Assembly: GCA_911728435.2 (NCBI GenBank)
Contig: OU452201.1
Coordinates: forward strand, 28,706,001-28,770,000
From: Apoderus coryli
Taxonomy: Eukaryota; Arthropoda; Insecta; Coleoptera; Attelabidae
Direction of reading: 5' to 3'
Length of the DNA: 64,000 bases
The first letter of the stretch is position 1; each line of letters begins with the position of its first letter. Shown here one piece after another: positions 43,735-55,916 of this stretch. Below the pieces are notes generated by a model. The model did no database searches. It was not told where the DNA came from and saw only the letters and a program-made list of their open reading frames with translations. Position numbers and translations under genes: made by a program.

Positions 43735-45546
43735 TGCCCTCGAGGCACGAATAGCTCTCCATATTTAAGTGTAAAACTAATAATTTTATGACCTTTTTGT
43801 CATTTATCTAAAATTTATATGTATTTTTTTTTTGTTTTAGACATCAGCTATTTTGAAAATAGTTGATTTTTTTTATAATAAAAATTATTTTGCCTCCTTT
43901 TCTACTATTTACGAACGCCTATGTAAACAAAATTGTTATGCTGCATGTTGTAGGTTATCTTATATCAAAGCTATATATAATTAGCCAATTTTTCTGTTAT
44001 ATTTGGATTTTTTTTTTCGTTTGTGACCCTTTTTTACACTATTTTCTAACGCCTGTGTGAACCAGCTCATTTATGTAACATTTTTTAGGTTATATTCTAT
44101 TACAACTATGAAAAATCATTCTGTATTTCGAATAAGCTTAGGAAGTACCTATATTTTTTATTTCGACCCCTTTTTCACTATTTACGAACGCCTATGAAAA
44201 CAAGTTATTTATAACATATTTTATAGGTTATCTTCTATCAAAGCTATAAATAACTAGTCAATATTTCTGCTATTTTTAAGAAGTACGTTTTTTTCTAACC
44301 TTTTCACCCCATTTTACACTTTATTCGTATGTCAATGTGGTCAAATTATTTAGGTTAAGTATTTTAGGTTATGTTTAATTAAACGCACAAAAAATTAATC
44401 AACATTTCGGATAAGTTTAAGAACTATGATTTTTTTAATTTTTGAACCCTCTTTTATACCCCTTGCCTACGCTCAATGTTAATCACCACCTATAAATATC
44501 CTGTATTATTTTCGTACCAAATGTGGTTAAAATCCGTTAAGTGGTTTTTGAGTTATCACGGATACAATTTTTTTCTGGCCCTTTTATAGAATTTTCACGG
44601 ACGCCTATGGTCAATTCAACTAGTTAAATATAAAAAAAAAATACATTTTAATTATGTTTTTTATTTTACCCCCTTTTCAACTATTTACGAACGCCTATGT
44701 AAATAAAAATTTTATGCTGCATTTTGTAGGTTATCTTATATCAAAGCCATATATAATTAGCCAATTTTTCTGGTATATTTGGGAAACGTTTTTTTTTTCT
44801 TTTTTGACCTTTTTTTTAAACTATTTTCGAACGCCTGTGTGAACCAATTCTTTTATGGAATATTTTTTAGCTTATATTGTATCACAACTACGAAAAATTA
44901 TTCCATATTTCGAATAAGTTTATGAAATATATATTTTTTATGTTTTGACCCCTTTTCCACTATTTACGAACGCCTATGAAAGTAGGTTATTTATGACACA
45001 TTTTATAGGTTATATTATATTCAAGCTATAAATAATTAGTTAATATTTCTGCTATGTTTAAGAAATACGTTTTTTTTTAAATATTTTTTACCCCATTTTA
45101 CACTATTTTCGAACGCCAATGTGGTCTAATATTTTATGTTCAATATTTTAGGTTCTATTCAATTAAATGCGTAAAAAATTGTGCAGTATTTCGAATAAGT
45201 TTAAGAACTATGATTTTTTTTAATTTTTGAACCCTCTTTTAAACCCCTTGTCTACGCTCAATGTTTCCCAAAATCTAATCAGCTCCTTGCCATGTCCAAT
45301 AGTATTTTTGTACCAAATTTGGTTAAAATCTGTTAAGCGGTTTATGCGTTATCGTGCATACAGACAGACAGACGACATTTTTTTAAAACTACTTATTTAT
45401 GTATAAAATGACCAAAAACAAGTATTTCCGGTGAAATTAAATTTTTAGCTCTCCATATCATATATGTAATATATGTAAATTTTTTAATTTCACCGGAAAT
45501 ACTTGTTTTTGGTCATTTTATACATAAATAAGTAGTTTTAAAAAAA

Positions 45547-45581
<35 letters not shown>

Positions 45582-47595
45582 ATGCACGAAAACGCAAAAA
45601 CCACTAAACAGATTTTAACCAAATTTGGTATAAAAATACTATAGGACATGGCAAGGAGCTGATTAGATTTTGGGAAACATTGAGCGTAGGCAAGGGGTTT
45701 AAAAGAGGGTTCAAAAATTAAAAAAATTCATAGTTCTTAAACTTATCCGAAATACTGCATAATTTTTTACGCATTTAATTGAATATAACCCTAAAATATT
45801 GAACATAAAATATTAGACCACATTGGCGTGCGAAAATAGTGTAAAATGGGGTAAAAAATATTAAAAAAAAACGTACTTCTTAAACATAGCAGAAATATTA
45901 ACTAATTATTTATAGCTTTAATAGACTATAACCTATAAAATGTGTCATAAATAACTTACTTACATAGGCGTTCGTAAATAGTGGAAAAGGGGTCAAAACA
46001 TAAAAAATATATATTTTCTAAACTTATTCGAAATATGGAATCATTTTTCATAGTTGTGATAGAATATAACCTAAAAAATGTTACATACAAGAATTGGTTC
46101 ACACAGACTTTCGAAAATAGTCTAAAAAAAGGGTCAAAAACGAAAAAAAAATGTTTCTCAAATATACCAGAAAAATTGGCTAATTATATATAGCTTTGAT
46201 ATAAGATAACCTAAAAAATGCAGCATAAAATTTTTATTTACATAGGCATTCGTAAATAGTAGAAAAAGGGGTAAAATAAAAAAAAATAAAATGTAAAAAA
46301 TTTTATATTTAACTAGTTGAATTGGTGTTAAAAATACACGACAAAAATTAATGTTCCATAGGCGTCCTTAAAAATTCTACAAAAGGGTCAGAAAAAATTT
46401 GTATCCGTGATAACTCAAAAACCACTTAACGGATTTTAACCACATTTGGTACGAAAATACTACAGGATATTTATAGGTGGTGATTAACATTGAGCGTAGG
46501 CAAGGGGTTTAAAAGAGGGTTCAAAAATTTAAAAAATCATTGTTCTTAAACTTATCCGAAATATTGAATAATTTTTCATAGTTGAGATAGATTATAGCCT
46601 GAAAACTGTTACATAAAAGAATTGGTTCACACAGGCGTTCCAAAATAGTCTTAAAAAAAGGGTCAAAAACGAAAAAAAAAATGTTTTCCAAATATACCAG
46701 AAAAATTGGCTACTTATATATAGCTTTGATATAAGATAACCTACAACATGCAGCATAACAATTTTGTTTACATAGGGGTTCGTAAATGTAGAAAAGGGGC
46801 CAAAATAAAAAAAAAATTAAAATGTAAAATTTTTTATATTTAACTAGTTGAATTGGTGTTAAAAATACACGACAAAAATTAATGGTCCATAGGCGTCCGT
46901 GAAAATTCTATAAAAGGGTCAGAAAAAATGTGTATCCGTGATAACTCAAAAACCACTTAACGGATTTTAACCACATTTGGTACGAAAATACTACAGGATA
47001 TTGATAGGTGGTGGTTAACATTGAGCGTAGGCTAGGGGTTTAAAAGAGGGTTCAAAAATGTAAAAAATCATTGTTCTTAAACTTATCCGAAATATTGAAT
47101 AATTTTTCATAGTTGTGATAGATTATACCCTAAAAAATGTTACATAAAAGAATTGGTTCACACAGGCGTTCAAAAAAGGGTCAAAAACGAAAAAAAAATG
47201 TTTTTCCAAATATAAAAGAAAAATTGGCTACTTATATATAACTTTGATATAAGATAACCTACAACATGCAGCATAACAATTTTGTTTACATAGGGGTTCG
47301 TAAATGGTAGAAAAAGGGGCAAAATAAATTTTATAATAAAACTAAAAAAAATCAATTATTTTGCGTACAAGAACTTGGCCTAGAAGATCTGAAATATAAA
47401 ATATGTACGTATAAATAGTGCCTCCAAGGAGAAGAAAAAGGCACAAAACCCGATACTTAAAAAAAATAGCTGATGTCTAAAACAAAATAAAAATTTATTA
47501 AATTTGGATAAATGACAAAAAGGTCATAAAATTATTACTTTTACACTTAAATATGGAGAGCTATTCGTGCCTCGAGGGCAACAGTTTATTATTTT
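43735..47595. mobile_element. Giant foldback element of about 140-bp units (family F)
   Basis: Left arm 43735-45455 and right arm 45475-47595 are inverse copies meeting near 45465. Outer ends are gttgccctcgaggcacgaat and its inverse. Each arm is an array of diverged units of about 140 bp; on the left, the phrase acgaacgcctatg or its variants recurs at about 43911, 44050, 44187, 44327, 44467, 44600, 44688, 44829, 44968 and 45112. The inner ends carry a CCGGAAATAC module with CTGT runs (45547-45582 on the right). No coding capacity was recognised. This architecture recalls Drosophila FB foldback elements, but sequence relation is not claimed. Confidence 0.88.
45547..45582 (+). repeat. CTGT microsatellite inside family F
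   Basis: Nine tandem copies of the tetranucleotide. The equivalent positions in the other modules (20880, 49550, inverted at 45365) have only two to four copies, so the run length varies between family members. Confidence 0.9.
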
Positions 47596-47628
47596 TTTTT
47601 TTTTCATGAAACTAATAGTCTCCATATA

Positions 47629-49426
47629 CAGGGTGTCCTACGGTGGCAACCCATTAGATTATTTCAGAAACTACTTCGAATTGAATTTTGAAAATTTCAG
47701 TGTCTATATTGTCAAATATGCTCTACTCAAATAATAGAATAGCAACAGCATAGCACTTCCGGTTATACCGGAAGTTGATGGCAACTTTGTTATTTTAAAT
47801 AGAACACCCTATATATTATTACATTTTGGGATTCTAAATAAGAATTTAGACATATTTCATGTATCATGTCCTATACCTAACGTCAATCGTTTTTGACTTA
47901 TATCAAGATTTATGTCAAAATTGACAGTTTATGGCCTCCATAAGAATTCCGTTTTTTCCTCGTAAATCAGTATTTAATAATTATTTTGCAGGTATTTTCT
48001 TATCAGGTGGGATCCTCTTTTTCGAATTGACAAGACATTTTCTGATTAGTTTATACTGGGTGGTCAAAAAATTATATTGAAAACGGTTCAAGAAAAAGAG
48101 TTGAAAGTCAATGTTTTCAAATGGAATGGGTATATTATTATTATTTTATCTTCCTTAGCATTAAAAAATAATGCAATTTTGTAATAGGTTATCATTTTCT
48201 AAAATGCATAATTTTCGAAATATCGTCATTTTAAATTTTTCTGCAGCGCCTACCGTTGTCTCTCTGGAAGCTAGCTAATTAATTTAGTTAGCCATGAAAT
48301 GAAGAAGTTATTGGTACCAGTTAGATGGAGCACCATCTCACTGTGGAAATAGAATCACACAAATTTAATTTATTGAAAGTGTTTAAAACTAAATGGGGGT
48401 CATATCGAACAATTAAATTAGTTTTGTTCTCGTTAGTTGATTAACTTTTTTTAGTCGAAAATTTATTTAGTTTAATCTTCTGTTCATTTCTGCTGTATTA
48501 TTTTAAATTTTAGTCTTAGTTCGTTGTAATACTTGATTTGTATACCTCCCAACCTGTTCTAAATGATTTCTCAAAATTCTTCCTAATTTCTCTAGTCATC
48601 GTTAGCAAATGGGGGTTTGTCTCGTTAAATACTCTACAGGTGATATTAATCACTTTATTTTATTCTCCATGAATTAATAATAAATTTATGATATCAATAA
48701 GTATTTTTCATTTTTATTAATTTGACGTTTAGTTTGACGTTAAAATGACAATAATTTCATGGCTAAGTAAATTAATTAGCTAGCTTCCAGAGAGAAAACG
48801 GTAGGCGCTGCAGAAAAATTTTAAATGACGATATTTCGAAAACTATGCATTTTAGAAAATGATAACCTATTACAAAATTGCATTATTTTTTAATGCTAAA
48901 GAAGATAAAATAATAATAATATACCCATTCTATTTGAAAAAATTGACTTTCAACTGTTTTTCTTGCACCGTTTTCAATATACTTTTTTGACCACCCTGTA
49001 CAAAACTAATCAGAAAATGTCTTATCAATTCGAAAAAGAAGATCCCCCCTGATAAGAAAATACCTGCAAAATAATTATTAAAATACTGATTTACAAGGAA
49101 AGAACGGAATTCTTATGGAGTCCTAAACTGTCAATTTTGACATAAATCTTGATATAAGTCAAAAACGACTGACGTTAGGTATAGGACATGATACATAAAA
49201 TATGTCTGAAATCTTATATAGAATCCAAAAATGTAATAATATATAGGGTGTTCCATTTAAAATAACAAAGTTGCCATCAACTTCCGGTATAACCGGAAGT
49301 GCTATGCTGTTGCTATTCTATTATTTGAGTAGAGCATATTTGACAATATAGACACTGAAATTTTCAAAACTCAATTCGAAGTAGTTTCTGAAATAATCTA
49401 ATGGGTTGCCACCGTAGGACACTCTG
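47629..49426. mobile_element. Deleted foldback mariner-type transposon (element M4)
   Basis: Same ends and arms as M1 (CAGGGTGTCCTACGG), flanked by TA at 47627-47628 and 49427-49428. The left arm ends at gccatgaaa (about 48300) and is followed directly by a small transposase remnant. At 48535, tacttgatttgtatacctcc begins the right arm with its inverted copy of the transposase 5' half. This junction is the same as in M1, so both derive from one foldback ancestor. The flanking DNA on both sides (actaatagtctccatata and its inverse) is itself a palindrome, so insertion hit its centre. Confidence 0.9.
48306..48412 (+). pseudogene. Transposase remnant: second catalytic box and C-terminus
   Basis: Reads WYQLDGAPSHCGNRI, the second-aspartate box of the M1-type transposase, then, after a deletion and frameshift, LKLNGGHIEQLN and a stop, the family C-terminus (consensus x-N-G-G/S-H-F-E-Q-L-L). 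It supplies the 3' part missing from M1. The N-terminal half, first Asp and third-Asp box are deleted. It shows that the ancestral foldback carried a complete gene upstream of the inverted 5' copy. Confidence 0.75.
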
Positions 49427-49484
49427 TATATGTAATATATGTATATATGGAGACTATTAGTTTCATGAAAAAAAAAAAATTTTT

Positions 49485-51830
49485 TTAATTTCACCGGAAA
49501 TACTTGTTTTTGGTCATTTTATACATAAATAAGTAGTTTTAAAAAAATGTCTGTCTGTCTGTATGCACGAAAACGCAAAAACCGCTTAACAGATTTTAAC
49601 CAAATTTGGTACAAAAATACTATTGGACATGGCAAGGAGCTGATTAGATTTTGGGAAACATTGGGCGTAGGCAAGGGGTTTAAAAGAGGGTTCAAAAATT
49701 AAAAAAATTCATAGTTCTTAAACTTATCCGAAATACTGCATAATTTTTTACGCATTTAATTGAATATAACCCTAAAATATTGAACATAAAATATTAGACC
49801 ACATTGGCGTGCGAAAATAGTGTAAAATGGGGTAAAAAATATTAAAAAAAAACGTACTTCTTAAACATAGCAGAAATATTAACTAATTATTTATAGCTTT
49901 AATAGACTATAACCTATAAAATGTGTCATAAATAACTTACTTACATAGGCGTTCGTAAATAGTGGAAAAGGGGTCAGAACATAAAAAATATATATTTCCT
50001 AAACTTATTCGAAATATGGAATAATTTTTTATAGTTGTGATAGAATATAACCTAAAAAATATTACATAAAAGAATTGGTTCACACAGGCGTTCGAAAATA
50101 GTCTAAAAAAAGGGTCAAAAACGAAAAAAAAATGTTTTCCAAATATACCAGAAAAATTGGCTAATTCTATATAGCTTTGATATAAGATAACCTAAGAAAT
50201 GCAGCAGAAATTTTTTATTTACATAGGCGTTCATAAATAGTAGAAAAAGGGGTAAAATAAAAAAAAATTAAATTTAAAAAATTTTATATTTAACTAGTTG
50301 AATTGGTGTTAAAAATACACGACAAAAATTAATGTACCATAGGCGTCCGTGAAAATTCTATAAAAGGGTCAGAAAAAATTTGAATCCGTGATAACTCAAA
50401 AACCACTTAACGGATTTTAACCACATTTGGTACGAAAATACTACAGGATATTAATAGGTGGTGATTAACATTGAGCGTACGCAAGGGGTTTAAAAGAGGG
50501 TAAAAAATTAAAAAACCATAGTTCTTAAACTTATCCGAAATATTGAATAATTCTTCATAGCTGTGATAGGATATAACCGAAAAATGTTACATAAAAGAAT
50601 TGGTTCACACAGGGGTTCGAAAATATTCTAAAAAAGGGTCAAAAACGAAAAAAAAATGTTTCCCAAATATACCAGAAAAATTGGCTAATTATATATAGCT
50701 TTGATATAAGATAACCTAAAAAATGTAGCATAAAATTTTTATTTACATAGGCGTTCGTAAATAGTAGAAAAAGGGGTAAAATAAAAAAAAATTAAATGTA
50801 AATTTTTTTTATAATTAACTAGTTGAATTGCTGTTAAAAATACACGACAAAAATTAATGTACCATAGGCGTCAGTAAAAATTCTATAGAAGGGTTAGAAA
50901 AAAATTGTATCCGTGATAATTCAAAAACCACTTTTTAACGGATTTTAACCACATTTGGTACGAAAATACTACAGGATATTTATAGGTGGTGATTAGCATT
51001 GAGCGTAGGCAAGGGGTTTAAAAGAGGGGTCAAAAATTTAAAAAATCATAATTCTTAAACTTATCCGAAATATTGAATAATTTTTTGTGCGTTTAATTAA
51101 ATTAACCAAAACAATTAGACCACATTGACATGCGAAAAAAAGTGCAAAATGGGGTAAAAGGTTAGAAAAAACGTATTTCTTAAACATAGCAGAAATATTG
51201 ACTAGTTATTTATAGCTTTGATAGAATATAACCTAAAAAATGTGTTGTAAATAACTTGTTTTCATAGGCGTTCGTAAATAGTGTAAAAGGGGTCAAAATA
51301 AAAACATATATACTTCCTAAACTTACTCGGAATACGGAATAATTTTTCGTAGTTGTGATAGAATATAACCTAAAAAATGTTACATAAATGAACTGGTTCA
51401 CACAGGCGTTCGAAAAAGGGTCAAAAACGAAAAAAAATAATGTTTTTCCAAATATAACAGAAAAATTGGCTACTTATATATAGCTTTGATATAAGATAAC
51501 CTACAACATACAGCATAACAATTTTGTTTACATAGGGGTGTGTAAATAGTAGAAAAGGGGGCAAAATAAATTTTATAATAAAACTAAAAAAATCAATTAT
51601 TTTGCGTACAAGAACCTGGCCTAGAAGATCTGAAATTAAAATATGTACGTATAAATAGTGCCTCCAAAGAGAGGAAAAATGAACAAAACCCGATACTTCA
51701 AAAAAATAGCTGATGTCTAAAATAAAACAAAAATTTATTAAATTTAGATAAATGACAAAAAGGTCATAAAATTATTACTTTTACACTTAAATAGCTATTC
51801 GTGCCTCGAGGGCAACAGTTTATTTTAGAT
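49485..51830 (+). repeat. Second right arm of family F
   Basis: Starts aatttcaccggaaatacttg and ends cgtgcctcgagggcaacagt. It runs colinear with the right arm at 45475-47595 (same module, same 140-bp units, same terminus) but with extra units around 50930-51420. It has no left arm of its own, so the region reads left arm, right arm, M4 insertion, right arm. A small deletion removed ggaga from the terminal agctctcc motif at 51793. Confidence 0.88.
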
Positions 51831-52575
51831 GTTTCTTCATTCAACTTTGACAATTTGATAACAGAACTAATTTATTTTATTTATACAGCTTTGTTTGTCT
51901 TTGTTGCTATGGTCACAAAATATGGTCACCAGTACCTTATGTTTTCAGCCAATATTATTAAGAATACGGTGAATCGAAATATTTTTTTATAAAATTTTAT
52001 AATATACTGTTTAATACTAATAATAAACAGTTGTAGATAAAATTTTGTACGCAACACGTGGGATAGGAATTATTAACGCACTTATATGCGTGCGTTAATA
52101 ATGTCCATATCCCACTAATTACGTAGATAACTATAATCTACTTGAAAATTAAAAAATACCCGCTTATGTATTGATATAATGATAAAATTATCTCGCAAAC
52201 TGGTCCGGCAAAATGCAAACTACGCAATCAATCGATCGTCGTAAATACGTTTTGATATGCCGTGTAAAAATAATAGTATGTTACTTTGTAATATATACCG
52301 CCAATGAAACAGCTTCAGGACCTTGATCACTTTAATAATATACCATACTAACTATATATCCTCATATCTCGGTAATACCATATCGAGTGAAGAAAGATTA
52401 AGTACTTCTTGTAATAACTAAGTCAAAATAAGAAGACCAACAAAAAATATACCGAATGTCCAGATTATGCGATCTTGTAGAATATTCGGTACCTACTCAA
52501 TTTACAACCGTCATTCAGCCTTTTTTTAGGCATTTATTACAGATTTAGATATACAGGGGAGTATTTTAAAATATA
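51831..52575. other. Spacer with a hairpin
   Basis: A hairpin at 52058-52115 has arms gtgggatagg...aacgcac and the inverse, around an 8-base loop (ttatatgc). It resembles in design the hairpins at 24.7-26.6 kb. No gene recognised. Confidence 0.5.
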
Positions 52576-54425
52576 CAGGTTGCTCAAAAAAGTAGCATAT
52601 GGTTTTTTTAAATGGAATGCCCTGTATTTTATTGCATTTTGGATTGTGCATAAAAGATAAGATTAACTTTTATTACGGTTCCCTATGCCTAGATACAAGG
52701 TGTTTCGATTTATTGCAATTTTTGTCAAAATTTATATTTTTTTATTTTTTTGCATCAAAAATAAGGGTAAGTATGTTTATAAAAGGATGTCTATCCCAAA
52801 AACTGATAGTTTTCAAAATATTGGCAATTTTACATTTTTCTATTACAATAGTGATATGAATTTGAAATTTAATTGATTTTAGTTGGCCATGATGGCTTTA
52901 GATAGCAAATAAATATGACACTTGACAAAAATAATCAACAATTATGACAAATTGTAGATATTAATTAGTAGTAATAATCATGGCGGGCGTATAAATTATA
53001 CTAACGAATACTATCTAAATTTGTTTATTATTCATGGATAATGTGACAGAGTGATAACAAGAACGTGTGATAACATTTGCTACCAAATACCCAGAAAAAC
53101 ATAAACCATCACCAAAAGTTGTTAAACTAATAATACATAATTTCGAAAGTTTCGAGTCTGTGAATAATTTGATTAACTAATAACGAGAACGCATGATACA
53201 AACTTATCTAAGGTCAACTCATACAAAAAATTACTTTAACAAATGTTCAACATTTTGACCTTGAATTCTAAACACTTTTCACATCTCAGAATTAATTGTT
53301 CATGTGTTGCCCGCCGAATAGATAGTTGACTCAAATTGGCAAATGCATTCCGAACTCTTTGCATACAGTCCTCTGTGTGGTCAAATGACTGCTGTACACT
53401 TCATTTTTGATCGTCCCCCAGATATAATAATCGATCGCTTTTAGAAAATTCAGACTCCACTGCAAATTTTCTCAGAGATGTCGTAGGATATGCCGTGAAG
53501 TACCCCAGTATAGCTATTTCTACAGCTTCATCGTCACAGATAGGTTTCCTTCGTTTTATTTTTTTCTTTACCGACCCGAAATTTTTGAAATAATCTATTA
53601 TCCGTTTAACAACTTTTGGTGATGGCCTGTGTTTTTCTGGGTACCTGGTAGCAAATGTATCACACGTTTGTGACATCACTCTGTCACATGATCCATAAAT
53701 AATAAACAAATGTAGATAGTATGCGTTAGTATAATTTATACGCCCGCCATGATTATTACTACTAATTAATGTCTACAATTTGTCATAATTGTTGATTATT
53801 TTTGGCAAGTGTCATATTTAATTGCTATCTAAAGCCATCATGGCCAACTAAAATCAATTAAATTTCAAATTCATATCACTATTGTAAGAGAAAAATATAA
53901 AATTGCCAATATTTTGAAAAGTTTTCGGGATAGACATGCTTTCATAAACTTGCCCTTATTTTTGATGCAAAAAAATAAAAAATATATAAAATGGGGGTTT
54001 ACCATTTAAAAATTTTGAATATTGACACTTTTTTCAATTTGATCTATTACCCTTTTTTTCAAATATTCTAACAAATTAAATTATTAAAGCTTCCATATAA
54101 TAGAAAATTGTCATTATTCTTTATCCTGAAAACGTCATTTTTGACATAAAATTTCAAATATTTCGAAAACGGCTGGCGATAGGTATAACATATTATGCAT
54201 GAAATATGTTTAGGAGGAGATTCCAAAAAAAATATAATTTATATAGGGTCGTATTTGAAATCAGGAAGTTGACACCCATTTCCGGTATAATCGGAAGTTC
54301 TAGATTCTTGAAAACATTTTAGCCGAATTGGCCCCATCGACCTAAGTACTACACCAGATTTTCAGATTGTTCCACAGTGTAGTTTCTCCATAATCGATCG
54401 AATCCCTTCCCGGTGGGACACCCGG
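52576..54425. mobile_element. Degenerate foldback mariner-type element (element M5)
   Basis: Left arm 52576-53185 and right arm about 53545-54425 share ttttgcatcaaaaataaggg, ttagttggccatgatggctt, taattagtagtaataatcat and the transposase 5' coding region in opposite orientation. The right arm is longer at its outer end (to cacccggtatat). Between them is the C-terminal remnant of the transposase on the minus strand. The layout is transposase followed by an inverted copy of its own 5' half, the same as M1/M4 but in a different family. Confidence 0.75.
53225..53709 (-). pseudogene. Mariner-type transposase, N- and C-terminal parts only
   Basis: Minus strand. 53709-53401 reads IIYGSCDRVMSQTCDTFATR, YPEKHRPSPKVVKRIIDYFK and PICDDEAVEIAILGYF, the N-terminal HTH and linker of the long-TIR transposase group (the intact M2 copy has the equivalent N-E-A-V-E-V-A-V-L-G). 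After a frameshift, 53400-53225 reads FDHTEDCMQRVRNAFANLSQ and THEQLILRCEKCLEFK, the C-terminal region. The catalytic core is deleted. Confidence 0.75.
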
Positions 54426-54934
54426 TATATATAAGTCAGAAAACTAGCCAGTAGCACACAGTAAAACGTTTAAAATTATGTAGGTAATGTTTATTATTTT
54501 CCATTTAACAAAAATATTTTATACTACAAAACCTACAGTGTAACAAATTTGGAACAAATAATATTATGCATTATATTAGAGTGATGATGGTGAGAAAATT
54601 CCATCAAAAATATGTACGATATATAAGTATTTTCAAAAAAGTGAATTTTATAACATAATTATAACATCTTCAGTCGTAGGTAAAATATTCTCGAGCAGCA
54701 GTTTTCACTGATAAATATACAGCTGGCTTGATGCCCGGGTTTCCTGGACAACTTGAGAAATGCTTGCAATTAAACAGTCCAAATTAACAAGATTAGTAAG
54801 ATTTACCCAGAGATTTAAACGTTCAATTGCCCGGAATATCACGATTAATTCGAAAAAGAGATAATCTGAATTGAAATATCTCTGCAGGATAGGTGGATTT
54901 TATATTTCACACTTTTTAAGATTCCATATAAGTA
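54426..54934. other. Spacer
   Basis: No gene recognised between two related transposon fragments. Confidence 0.4.
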
Positions 54935-55360
54935 CCGGGTGTCAATTATGGAGAAACTACACTGTGGAACAATCTAAAAAACCGGGAAATAATCAACAAT
55001 AATTACGCCAATTTTAGATACTAATAATTAGTAGTAAGTATAATCACGTCTTAAAATTAATCACGTGTTGCCCGCCGAATACATTGTTGACTATTTTTGA
55101 CCAACTGTCATTTTTATTTGCTTCCTAAAGCCATCATGCCAGCCATCATAAAATCAATTAAATTTCAAGTCATATCATCACTATTGCAATAGAAAAATGA
55201 AAATTTGTCAATATTTTGAAAACTATAAATGTTTGTCATCCTTTCAAAAGCTTGCCCATATTTATGATGCAAAAAAAAAATAAAACAATATAAAAATGTT
55301 TAATTTGGACACTGCTCTATTTGATTGTATACCCTTTTTCAAATACCTTGTATTAATATT
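54935..55360. repeat. Fragment of the M5 family
   Basis: Carries taccgggtgtc, tatggagaaactacactgtgg, then taattagtagtaa, aaagccatcatgcc, caattaaatttca and atgatgcaaaaa, in the order of the right arm of M5 but with deletions. Another scrap (ttcaaatatttcgaaaacgg) lies at about 57840. Confidence 0.7.
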
Positions 55361-55916
55361 TATTAAAAAATATACATAGGGGCCTAAACTAGGTCTATAA
55401 GTACTAGGATATCCCAACAAATTAAATTATTAAGGCCTCAGAAAAATAAATAAAAATAGAAGTGGCATAACAAGAAACTAATCACAAAAATGTTTGTAGC
55501 CTACATAACCTTTACTTTTTTACTAATAAAATCTAACACTGTTGCAAATTGTTCGTTTTATTCATAGAATCAGAACTCTTATTTCACATCCCAGTGTAAA
55601 TTTTTATTAGGTTTGGTCACAGTGTTCTTACATTGCAGAACTATACACTATTTAAAATATTTCTTTTTGTATTCGGCTTCCATTATAAAATATTTAACGT
55701 CAAGAAATCAATCAAATATGATTCACAATAATACAGTTCTACGGATATTAATGTGTGACAACCCCGCGGAGGGATTTGTTATTATTTACATTTCACGTTG
55801 ACGTGTGGAGTGCGAGTAGTGCTACTTACAGTTTTATAACCCGAATTAAGTGAATTTTACGAGACTCTTCCACTTTACTGCATTTGTAGTGTGTAAAACT
55901 AGTTTTCCTTTAAATA
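55361..55916 (+). promoter_or_regulatory. Upstream region of the small THAP-like gene
   Basis: No repeat family recognised in the last 150 bp before the start codon. No TATA box is obvious. The preceding 300 bp are A+T-rich with short frames only. Confidence 0.3.

Noticed and set aside
45300..45600. Regularly spaced short repeats suggesting a CRISPR-like array
   Set aside because: The CTGT run and 140-bp units are a microsatellite and diverged tandem units within a foldback; no unique spacers between conserved short repeats.
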